Below are positions 1 through 6,947 of a DNA stretch of 6,964 nt, in pieces (positions within the stretch are counted from its first letter, which is position 1; each line of letters opens with the position of its first letter). The position numbers were made by a program, and so were the translations under genes. Location of the stretch: the NCBI GenBank assembly GCA_023229045.1, contig JALOAB010000119.1:1-6964 (forward strand). The letters are read 5' to 3'. The stretch comes from Fidelibacterota bacterium (GTDB lineage: Bacteria > Fidelibacterota > UBA2242). The notes under the pieces were generated by a model. The model had not been told where the DNA came from and searched no databases. It saw nothing but the letters and a program-made list of their open reading frames with translations.

Positions 1-1
1 G

Positions 2-1372
2 ATCAGTTCATCGGGCAGTACCGGAAATATTCAGAGCAGCGGGACCCGTACATTCCATACCGGTGGTAAATATCACTATAACGGAACATCTTCGCAAGTG
101 ACCGGCGACGGGCTTCCGGCAACGGTCAGGCAGCTCATAATCGAAAACAGCGCCGGCGTGACGCTCAGCTCCAGTGTTACCGCAAGCACGGATCTTAGCC
201 TCAGCGAGGGCGCACTTAGCACGGGCTCCAATACGCTAACGCTGGGATCATCCGCCGAAAGCGTGGGGACGCTGACCCGCACGAACGGGAAGATCATCGG
301 GAATTTCAAGCGCTGGCTGGCGGCGTCGACCGTAGATGACGTCCTTTTCCCGATGGGAACGGCAGATAATTACCGTCCCGTCAATGTCAGCTATACATCA
401 GCGCCCGAGACCGGGGGCACGCTGACAGCCGCGTTTACGGCCTCCAATCCGGGCAGCAACGGACTGCCGTTGATGGAGGGCAGCGGATATACGGTCAATA
501 CGGTCAGTCCGGACGGCTACTGGTCCCTGAGCGACGCAGACGGTCTCAGCGGCGGCACCTACGACCTGGATATTACCGCCGAAGGCTTCGGCGGCATTGC
601 CGATTACAGCGCCTTGCGCATCCTCAAGCGCGAAAACAGCGAAAGCGCCTGGACGCTTGACGGCTCCCATGTAACCGGCACGGTCAGCAACGCAATTCCG
701 GTCCTGCACCGCAGCGGCCTGAGCGGATTCTCTGAGTTTGGAGTGGGCGGTAATGAGGGTGACAATTCTCTCCCCGTAATCCTCTCCTCCTTCACCGCCA
801 AAATGGTGAAAGGAAACGTGATGCTGGAATGGGAGACGAGTTCGGAAATTGAGAATCTCGGGTATATTATCCGTCGTCACTCGATAGCAGACGGTTCTCC
901 GTCAATAGTCATCGCCAGTTTTCTGACCGATGATGCTCTGAAAGGACAGGAAAGCACAACTAAAGCGACGAAGTACTCCTATGTGGATAAAATTGTTGAA
1001 CCGGGTAAGACCTATCTTTATACACTCTATGATGTGAATTATGAAGGGCGGGAAAACCGACTGAAAGAGATTGAGATTGAAATTAAGGCTGAGGGCGCGA
1101 TGTTTGCTGACAGTTATACATTGAGTCCGGCTTATCCCAACCCGTTCAATCCGCGAACAGTGATCCCTTTGAAACTTGCCGCAGGCGCAGACGTCCATTT
1201 CTCGCTTTATGATATCAACGGGCATATGATCCGGGAACTGTACCGGGGCTATTTAGCCGCCGGTTCTTACAATCTGCCAATTGACGGAGCGACTCTGGCA
1301 ACCGGAATCTACTTTGTACGGATACGTATAAATAATTCGATACACGTTCAGAAGATATCTCTTATGAAGTAA
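2..1372 (+). CDS. Secreted/surface protein with C-terminal T9SS type A-like sorting domain (5' partial)
   Basis: The frame is open from base 2 to the TAA at 1370-1372, so this is the last 456 residues of a longer protein whose start and signal peptide lie outside the window. The first ~250 residues are rich in Ser, Thr, Gly and Asn and look like repetitive beta-strand surface-protein sequence. Residues ~258-364 (from LPVILSSFTA) resemble a Fn3-like module common in secreted FCB-group proteins. Residues ~373-456 match the type IX secretion C-terminal / FlgD-Ig-like sorting domain: YPNPFNP at 1133-1153, then LYDINGHMIREL, a GIYFVRI strand and a basic SLMK end. In this family the domain directs passage across the outer membrane and is usually removed or used for anchoring. 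The cargo function is not recognisable; adhesin or structural protein is a guess. G+C falls sharply inside the gene (about 65% at 541-600, about 39% at 961-1080). The next gene begins 18 bases downstream. Confidence 0.9.
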   Translation: MSSSGSTGNIQSSGTRTFHTGGKYHYNGTSSQVTGDGLPATVRQLIIENSAGVTLSSSVTASTDLSLSEGALSTGSNTLTLGSSAESVGTLTRTNGKIIGNFKRWLAASTVDDVLFPMGTADNYRPVNVSYTSAPETGGTLTAAFTASNPGSNGLPLMEGSGYTVNTVSPDGYWSLSDADGLSGGTYDLDITAEGFGGIADYSALRILKRENSESAWTLDGSHVTGTVSNAIPVLHRSGLSGFSEFGVGGNEGDNSLPVILSSFTAKMVKGNVMLEWETSSEIENLGYIIRRHSIADGSPSIVIASFLTDDALKGQESTTKATKYSYVDKIVEPGKTYLYTLYDVNYEGRENRLKEIEIEIKAEGAMFADSYTLSPAYPNPFNPRTVIPLKLAAGADVHFSLYDINGHMIRELYRGYLAAGSYNLPIDGATLATGIYFVRIRINNSIHVQKISLMK

Positions 1373-1390
1373 GGAATATAGTTATATCGA

Positions 1391-4207
1391 TTGGTTACCA
1401 TTTTTGTCGTCCTGACTTTTCTTCTATTCGTCAATGCCGGATACGCCCAGTTGCTCGATTCCGACCAGCCGCCGCCCGGGATTCACTGGCGCCAGATCAA
1501 CACTCCGCATTACCGGATAATTTTTCCAGCCGAAATCGAATCCGAGGGTCAGCGGGTCGCCAATACCATCGAGTATCTTTACTATCCGCTCCGCAAAACC
1601 CTCAAGCCGAATAGTCGCAAATGGCCGCTGATTCTTTCAAATCGGAATGCCACATCGAATGGTTATATGACTCTGGCGCCGCGTAAAAGCGAGTGGTTCG
1701 CAATTCCCACTCAATCATCGATGACTGGCAATATCGAATGGTATAATCTCTTGGCTATACACGAAGGGCGCCACATGGTGCAGTTCGATCGTTTCAACTC
1801 CGGTTTAACGCGACTGGTCGGATTGCTGGCGGGTGAGTACGCCATTCTGGGACTGACCGTCTGGCATACACCGATGTGGTTTATCGAGGGCGATGCCGTC
1901 GGTATCGAAACCGCCCTGAGCTCAGCCGGACGCGGTCGCCAACCGGAATTCGATCTGGGAATTCGTACTTTATTACTCAGTCAAAAATTATACAACTACG
2001 AAAAAGCTTATCTCGGCTCATATAAAGATTACTACCCAAACTACTATCATCTTGGCTTTTTGATGACAACTCACGGTCGGCGCCGCTATGGCGCCAAGGT
2101 CTGGGACAATGTCATTACCAGTTCAACCCGGCGCTCCTGGAATCCATACGGCTTTTCAATAGCCAGCCGGATAATCATCGGACGCAACACCAGAGGCATT
2201 TACTCCGATACCATGACTGAACTCGATTCGCTTTGGCGAAAACAGGTCGATGGTTTGAAAATTACCACAGCCACAAAAATCAACTTAAAACCGAAAAAAG
2301 TCTGGACGCAGTATCGCTGGCCGCATTATGCCGCCAACGGCTCGGTAATCGCCGTGATTTACGGACTGGGCGACACCCACACATTAGTTAGAATCAACTC
2401 CGACGGCAGTGAAGAAGAGCTCGCCAAAATCGGCGGTGATAACCGCATTTCCGTCGGCGCCAATCTGATTGTTTGGGACGAACTGACTCCCGATCCACGC
2501 TGGGCTGGCGAAGTTTTTTCCGACGTTGCCATTTACGACTTGCAGACGCGCCAACTGCATTACCTGACGGAAAACGGTAAGTATTTTTCTCCGGCAGTTG
2601 CACCCGATGGTCAAACCATCGCGGTTGTGCAGTTTTCCACCGAGAGAAAATGCAATCTTGTCCTGCTGGATGCGGACAGTGGCGACAAACTCCGCATTCT
2701 GCCCAATCCGGAAAACAGCTTCATTAAGAATCCCGCCTGGTCGCCGGATGGCGTCCGCCTGACCTATATAAAATTAAGCAACGGTAAAAAGCACCTTGCG
2801 ATCTACAATCTGAAAAATGATGCCGAAACAATCATACCGGGCGAATGTCATCCTTACGATGAATATCCGGTGTTCCACGCTGATTTTCTGCTTTACAATT
2901 CAGCCTGGTCGGGAATCGATAATATATACGCTGTGAATATCAGCAACGGACAACGCTTCCAGATTACATCGCGCCGGTTTGGCGCCTATTACCCGGCGAT
3001 CTCCGCCGACGGTACAATGATGCTTTTCAGCGATTATGACGTCAATGGTCTGGACATCTGCGAAATGCCCCTTGATCCGCAAAACTGGCGGCCGATAGAG
3101 TCCGTCGAACAGCGCGACATCCGCTATTATGAACCATTAGTTCAGCAGGAACAGGGCGACAATCTTTTTTCTGAAGGAAAAATCCCAACCAAACCGTACC
3201 CGGTCACTAATTACAATCCATTCGGACATCTGATGAACATCCACAGCTGGTATTATTTATTTTCGTCAACCTCGGCTAATATCGGACTGTATTCCAACGA
3301 CCTTTTAAACACAGCCGCCATCAATACCGAACTGAATTTCAATGCCAGTGAAAAAGCCTTTTCGATCGGATCGGAAATCTGTTACGCCGGTTTCTATCCA
3401 ATCCTGAGCGCCGGAGTCAATCTCGGACAAAGAATTAGCTACACGGGAGAAATTTTCGACGAATTTGAAATCGAAACCTGGAATGAAGCGGTTTTCTCAC
3501 TGCGCGCCGACCTCCCGCTGGACTATTCAACCGGCGTGTTTTACCGGCAATTAAAACTGAGTCTGAGCGGCGCCTATACCTACATCAGCGATAAAAAAAC
3601 AATCGGAATCTATGAAAATGGTAACGGTTGGTTCGTACCATTTTCCTACGGAATCGCCTATCAAAATTACCAGGATCCGGCGCCGCGCGACGTCAAACCG
3701 ACTGCCGGTTTTACCACTCAGATCAATGTCAAACATACTCCGTTGGGCGGCGATTACCAAAGCCGTTTATACGCCATTCAAGGCAATTATTATTTACCCG
3801 GCTTTATTAAACATCACAGTCTGATGCTCGACGCCAAATTCGAACGGCAGAATCCGAGTAATTACCGCTTCGTCAGCCCGATACCCTTTGCCAAAGGCTA
3901 TGACCATGTCTATTTCGATCTGTTCACCGGAGCGGGTATTACCTATGAATTTCCACTCGGTTATCCGGACTGGGCGCTGGGTGGACTTTTTTATCTCAAA
4001 CGCATTCGCGGGGCTTTTTTCGGCGACTTCAATCTCGGCAAAACCGGCGAACTCGAACGGCAGTACAATTCAATCGGCGTCGATTTGAACTTCGATTTCA
4101 ATATTTTTTCCCTGGTTTTGGAATTGAATGCCGGCGTGCGGATTGCGTATCGCTTTACTGAAAATGACCTGAATGTCAGCCTGCTGATGCTCGGCATGGA
4201 ATTCTAA
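1391..4207 (+). CDS. Envelope metallopeptidase (HEGRH) with TolB-like propeller and C-terminal Omp85-like barrel
   Basis: A 938-residue protein. Residues 1-19 form a signal peptide ending in A-G-Y-A before Q20. Residues ~35-290 look like a peptidase-MA (gluzincin) domain: HEGRH at 124-128 supplies the HExxH zinc and catalytic residues, and WFIEGDA puts the likely third ligand at E166. Residues ~305-565 contain about six PD40/TolB-type blades, clearest at APDG (404-407), SPDG (451-454) and SADG (538-541). Residues ~610-938 alternate like outer-membrane strands and end LLMLGMEF, with a terminal Phe typical of barrels inserted by BAM. AKGYD (834-838), YEFPL (852-856) and FFGDFNLG (876-883) resemble the L6 and following-strand signatures of Omp85 barrels. 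The inferred role is an outer-membrane-anchored peptidase facing the periplasm; the substrate is unknown. The start is TTG because an in-frame TAG at 1379-1381 blocks anything upstream. The only SD-like run, AAGGA at 1371-1375, is 15 bases away. Peptidase and propeller calls are firm; the barrel subtype is inferred. Confidence 0.88.
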   Translation: MVTIFVVLTFLLFVNAGYAQLLDSDQPPPGIHWRQINTPHYRIIFPAEIESEGQRVANTIEYLYYPLRKTLKPNSRKWPLILSNRNATSNGYMTLAPRKSEWFAIPTQSSMTGNIEWYNLLAIHEGRHMVQFDRFNSGLTRLVGLLAGEYAILGLTVWHTPMWFIEGDAVGIETALSSAGRGRQPEFDLGIRTLLLSQKLYNYEKAYLGSYKDYYPNYYHLGFLMTTHGRRRYGAKVWDNVITSSTRRSWNPYGFSIASRIIIGRNTRGIYSDTMTELDSLWRKQVDGLKITTATKINLKPKKVWTQYRWPHYAANGSVIAVIYGLGDTHTLVRINSDGSEEELAKIGGDNRISVGANLIVWDELTPDPRWAGEVFSDVAIYDLQTRQLHYLTENGKYFSPAVAPDGQTIAVVQFSTERKCNLVLLDADSGDKLRILPNPENSFIKNPAWSPDGVRLTYIKLSNGKKHLAIYNLKNDAETIIPGECHPYDEYPVFHADFLLYNSAWSGIDNIYAVNISNGQRFQITSRRFGAYYPAISADGTMMLFSDYDVNGLDICEMPLDPQNWRPIESVEQRDIRYYEPLVQQEQGDNLFSEGKIPTKPYPVTNYNPFGHLMNIHSWYYLFSSTSANIGLYSNDLLNTAAINTELNFNASEKAFSIGSEICYAGFYPILSAGVNLGQRISYTGEIFDEFEIETWNEAVFSLRADLPLDYSTGVFYRQLKLSLSGAYTYISDKKTIGIYENGNGWFVPFSYGIAYQNYQDPAPRDVKPTAGFTTQINVKHTPLGGDYQSRLYAIQGNYYLPGFIKHHSLMLDAKFERQNPSNYRFVSPIPFAKGYDHVYFDLFTGAGITYEFPLGYPDWALGGLFYLKRIRGAFFGDFNLGKTGELERQYNSIGVDLNFDFNIFSLVLELNAGVRIAYRFTENDLNVSLLMLGMEF

Positions 4208-4237
4208 ACGGTAACGAATATCTCGATCGGTTATCAA

Positions 4238-4264
4238 ACTTACAGTTAGTTAAAATCTGTGAGT
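4238..4264. promoter_or_regulatory. Imperfect inverted repeat around a -10-like box upstream of copA; possible operator
   Basis: The left arm ACTTACAG (4238-4245) and right arm CTGTGAGT (4257-4264) are complementary at 7 of 8 positions, separated by 11 bases. The spacer holds TAAAAT (4251-4256), one mismatch from the sigma70 -10 consensus. No good -35 is visible: TTATCA at 4231-4236 is too close. The right arm overlaps the GTG at 4259. The position suits a repressor or activator site controlling copA. The TTACA half-sites recall CopY-type boxes, but the spacing differs, so no regulator is assigned. As RNA it would form an 8-pair stem with one G-U pair, with no T-run behind it, so it is not an intrinsic terminator. 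Confidence 0.35.
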
Positions 4265-6499
4265 GAATTAATGAAACCGAACGATAACATAAATCAAGCC
4301 ATAATTAAAATCGGCGGAATGCACTGCGCGATGTGCGTTAAAACCGTCGAAAATGCGCTCCGCAAAGTCCCCGGCGTCAGCACGGTGAATGTCAATCTCG
4401 CCAGTGAAAAGGCATATTTAGCATTAAATGACGAGCAATTTTCCATCAATGCCGCCAGGCAAGCCATTGAATCCGCGGGCTACCAGTATCTCGGTCGCGA
4501 AGGCGAAACCGCAGTCGATCAGAACGAGGCATTGCAACGCGAATTGCGACTCAAAATGCGCCGGATAATCATCGGATTTGTCGCTGGTATCATTTTAATG
4601 ATTCCGATGTTTGTCACAATCCACCTGCCATTTGCGATCGCTTATCTGATGCTCATTTTAGCCACTCCGGTTTTTATTTACCTGAGTTATCCGATTTTTC
4701 GGGCGGCCGGGCAGGCGCTGCGCAATCGCAGTCTGAATATGGACGTGATGTATGCTATGGGCGTCGGAGTGGCTTTTCTGGCCAGTTTGCTGGGAACCTT
4801 TGAGATTATACTGACGCGCGATTTTATGTTTTTCGAAACGGCTATTTTCCTGGCGACATTTTTGACGCTCGGTCGTTATCTCGAAGCGCGCGCCAAAGGT
4901 AAAACCTCTACTGCCATCAAACGACTGATCGGTCTTCAGCCTAAAACCGCGGTAGTAATTCGCAATGGCATTGAAAGCGAAATTCCCCTGGATGCGGTCG
5001 CCGTTGACGACATTGTAATCGTCAAGCCGGGCGGGCGCTTACCGGTTGACGGAATCGTAATCGACGGTGAAAGCTTTGTCGATGAATCGATGCTGACCGG
5101 CGAATCGTTGCCGGTTTTCAAGCAGACCGGCGCCAAGGTCAACGGCGGCACATTGAACCAGAACGGCGTCCTGCACATCCGGGCTCAACGGGTCGGTCGC
5201 GAAACGCTCCTGGCGCAGATCATTCGCCTGGTCGATCAGGCTCAGGGTAGCCGTCCGCCGGTTCAGCGTCTGGCGGATACCGTCGTCAGTTATTTCATCC
5301 CGGTGATTCTGACAATCGCTATCCTGGCTTTCATCGTATGGTATTTCATCGCCGGACAGACTCTGCTCTTTTCTCTGACAACTCTTATTTCCGTCCTGGT
5401 AATCGCCTGCCCGTGCGCGCTGGGACTGGCGACTCCCACCGCTGTCACGGTTGGCATCGGACGCGGCGCGGAACTCGGTCTTCTTATAAAGAACGGAACT
5501 GCTCTTGAAGTCGCCCCGCGGATAACCAGCGTGGTTTTCGATAAAACCGGAACATTGACGACTGGTAAACCGGTCGTGACCGACGTTTTCACGAATGAGA
5601 TTTCAGAGGAAAATATTATACGTTATGCCGCGGCAGTCGAGAACAATTCCGAACACCCGCTCGGTAACGCAATCGTCAATTTTGCCAAAAAGCAGAAAAT
5701 CGATATTCCCTCAGCTGAAAACTTCACGGCTTTCGGAGGTCGCGGCGTCTCTGCTCTGGTCGAAAATCGTGAGATTCTCATCGGAACAGCGGTTTTCTTT
5801 CAGGAGCGGGAAATCACCATTTCACCGGAAAATTTATCGGTCGCCCAAAAATATGCGGACTCCGGCAAATCCGCTGTTTTCGTGGCAATTGACGGAGCCG
5901 CGGCAGGCACAATCGCTATCGCCGATACCTTGAAAGATTCCGCCGTCCCGGCTATTGGAAAACTCAAGAAGGCTGGTCTGAATGTCGCCATGATCACCGG
6001 CGACAATCTCCACACCGCACAAGCCATCGCCAAACAAGCCGCAATCGACACTGTTCTCGCCGAAGTTTTACCGGCGGACAAGGCTGACGCCATTCATCAA
6101 TTGCAAAAAAAAGGCGAGGTCGTGGCTTTTATCGGCGACGGCATCAACGACGCCGTGGCGCTGGCTCAGGCGGATGTTGGCATCGCGATCGGTTCCGGCA
6201 CGGACGTGGCTGTCGAGAGTGGCGACATAGTTTTAATCAGGAACGACCTGAACGACGTCAGCGCGGCTCTCCAACTCAGTCGCAAGGTTATGTCCCGTAT
6301 CAAACAGAATCTGTTCTGGGCGTTCGCTTACAATACGGCGCTCGTGCCGGTCGCGGCGGGCGCGCTTTATCCGCTCTTCGGTATTACTTTCCGCCCGGAA
6401 CTCGGCGGACTGGCGATGGCGCTCAGTTCGGTGACAGTTATTACTCTTTCACTCGGCCTGCGCCGCTTTGTACCCAAAAGATTAAGCCCTTTGGTTTAG
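4259..6499 (+). CDS. copA: Cu(+)-exporting P1B-type ATPase CopA
   Basis: This pump uses ATP to export Cu(+) from the cytoplasm across the inner membrane. At 746 residues it is normal for the family and appears intact. One N-terminal HMA domain (residues ~13-78) carries GMHCAMC with C23 and C26. Membrane helices lie at about 102-122, 125-147, 161-184, 189-207, 340-362, 370-394, 682-706 and 715-735. The actuator loop has TGES (280-283). The ion site shows CPC (384-386), YN (691-692) and MALSS (720-724), the combination known for Cu(+) rather than Zn or Co transporters. The P and N domains have DKTGT (D428 is phosphorylated), the HP motif (466-467), TGDN (580-583) and GDGIND (626-631). The start is uncertain: GTG at 4259 or ATG at 4271, only four codons later and also upstream of the HMA domain. 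Neither has a clear SD, and a dyad overlaps the GTG, which mildly favours the ATG. No copper chaperone or recognised copper regulator is adjacent. Confidence 0.97.
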   Translation: MSELMKPNDNINQAIIKIGGMHCAMCVKTVENALRKVPGVSTVNVNLASEKAYLALNDEQFSINAARQAIESAGYQYLGREGETAVDQNEALQRELRLKMRRIIIGFVAGIILMIPMFVTIHLPFAIAYLMLILATPVFIYLSYPIFRAAGQALRNRSLNMDVMYAMGVGVAFLASLLGTFEIILTRDFMFFETAIFLATFLTLGRYLEARAKGKTSTAIKRLIGLQPKTAVVIRNGIESEIPLDAVAVDDIVIVKPGGRLPVDGIVIDGESFVDESMLTGESLPVFKQTGAKVNGGTLNQNGVLHIRAQRVGRETLLAQIIRLVDQAQGSRPPVQRLADTVVSYFIPVILTIAILAFIVWYFIAGQTLLFSLTTLISVLVIACPCALGLATPTAVTVGIGRGAELGLLIKNGTALEVAPRITSVVFDKTGTLTTGKPVVTDVFTNEISEENIIRYAAAVENNSEHPLGNAIVNFAKKQKIDIPSAENFTAFGGRGVSALVENREILIGTAVFFQEREITISPENLSVAQKYADSGKSAVFVAIDGAAAGTIAIADTLKDSAVPAIGKLKKAGLNVAMITGDNLHTAQAIAKQAAIDTVLAEVLPADKADAIHQLQKKGEVVAFIGDGINDAVALAQADVGIAIGSGTDVAVESGDIVLIRNDLNDVSAALQLSRKVMSRIKQNLFWAFAYNTALVPVAAGALYPLFGITFRPELGGLAMALSSVTVITLSLGLRRFVPKRLSPLV

Positions 6500-6553
6500 C
6501 GCGACAATTGTTTAAAATTCCTTCGTGAAAACGAAAGCAATCGATTATAACTA
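6500..6553. other. copA to CoiA-like intergenic gap with a weak hairpin and a possible -10 box
   Basis: The 54-base, A/T-rich gap contains a short hairpin, TTCGT (6522-6526), GAAA loop, ACGAA (6531-6535). It has only five pairs and no following T-run, so it is a poor terminator. TATAAC at 6546-6551 is one mismatch from the sigma70 -10 consensus but has no convincing -35. If it were used, transcription would begin at about 6557-6559, giving an almost leaderless message from the ATG at 6560. No SD precedes 6554. Co-transcription with copA is equally possible. Confidence 0.3.
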
Positions 6554-6889
6554 ATGGACATGGCTCAGATCAAAGCTATCAGCGCCCGTTTTAGTCAGAT
6601 GAACGAATCCGGCACAAAACAGCCCGGCGCAATTAAAATTCCTTACGCCGAAAAGGACGGCTTCCTGCGGCACGTATCGCAGGTCGAAAAGAGTTTGGCC
6701 TGCGGCTGTGTCTGCCCGGTCTGCCGCACGCCGGTCGTGGCCCGCAAAGGCGCGCGCAAACGGCATCATTGCGGTGTAGCAACCGGCAACGCTTACCTGC
6801 GCCAATTGAAACGCTACGAACAACGCCTTTTCGTGCAGAATTCCGGCCGCTACTGCCACCAGTGCCATAAACACTTCGACGACGAATAG
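6554..6889 (+). CDS. Small Cys/His-rich protein, CoiA N-terminal-like zinc-binding domain only
   Basis: A 111-residue protein with no signal peptide or membrane segment, so probably cytoplasmic. Residues ~26-73 follow the layout of the N-terminal zinc-binding domain of CoiA-like competence proteins: a short A/KIPYAEKDG strand, a helix-like stretch, CPVC (54-57), TPVVARKGARKRHH and then C73. In CoiA proteins the matching segment is CPVC, a hydrophobic strand, a K/R-G turn and HFAH. Here HFAH is replaced by HHCG (71-74), and extra cysteines occur at 50 and 52. A second cluster, CHQCHKH (101-107), ends the protein. A CoiA protein would continue into a PD-(D/E)XK nuclease domain, but this one stops at TAG 6887-6889. 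A nucleic-acid or metal-binding role is inferred. ATG 6554 is used; ATG 6560 is two codons later, and neither has a clear SD. It could instead be an unrelated small zinc-ribbon protein. Confidence 0.75.
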   Translation: MDMAQIKAISARFSQMNESGTKQPGAIKIPYAEKDGFLRHVSQVEKSLACGCVCPVCRTPVVARKGARKRHHCGVATGNAYLRQLKRYEQRLFVQNSGRYCHQCHKHFDDE

Positions 6890-6895
6890 CTCTAT

Positions 6896-6924
6896 TTGAC
6901 TTTAACGATGTTTTTGGATAATAT
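6896..6924 (+). promoter_or_regulatory. Sigma70-like promoter for the gene starting at 6948
   Basis: TTGACT (6896-6901) matches the -35 consensus at five of six positions. A 17-base spacer leads to TAATAT (6919-6924), four of six against TATAAT; the overlapping GATAAT (6917-6922) is five of six but with a 15-base spacer. The site lies just after the stop of the preceding gene and about 24 bases before the next start codon, where a promoter would be expected. TTGACTT recurs at 6924-6930, 28 bases downstream of the first copy. Confidence 0.5.
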
Positions 6925-6934
6925 TGACTTAGTG

Positions 6935-6947
6935 AAGGGATAGGAAG
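6935..6947 (+). promoter_or_regulatory. Ribosome-binding site for ATG 6948
   Basis: The purine-rich run AAGGGATAGGAAG ends immediately before ATG 6948. AAGGGA (6935-6940) sits seven bases from the start codon, which is good Shine-Dalgarno spacing. It is the only start in the window with such a clear site, and it supports the call of a new gene at 6948. Confidence 0.5.

Noticed and set aside
398..880. Antisense open frame of 160 codons opposite the sorting-domain gene
   Set aside because: It lies wholly opposite a frame with recognisable domain structure, and its translation shows no family motif; G+C-rich coding DNA readily leaves the opposite strand open.
1364..1393. The first two genes being one frame broken by stop codons (same reading frame, TAA 1370 and TAG 1379)
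   Set aside because: The first gene ends with a complete sorting domain and its usual basic tail, and the second begins with its own signal peptide, so they are two genes that share a frame by chance.
5290..5592. Antisense and alternate-frame open stretches inside copA and the metallopeptidase gene
   Set aside because: They are covered by full-length genes with complete motifs and have no independent start signals or family features.
6522..6535. TTCGT-GAAA-ACGAA hairpin after copA as a terminator
   Set aside because: The stem has only five pairs with two G-C pairs and no T-run follows, so intrinsic termination is unlikely.
6551..6874. Antisense open frame of 107 codons opposite the CoiA-like gene
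   Set aside because: The + strand frame carries ordered Cys/His motifs and a tight fit between neighbours. The antisense product is Ala/Val-rich without a motif and would be alone on its strand.
4259..6889. A dedicated copper-handling operon spanning copA and its neighbours
   Set aside because: No CopZ-like chaperone, CsoR, CueR or CopY protein, or multicopper oxidase is present. The neighbour's CPVC motif fits a structural zinc site better than a copper carrier.
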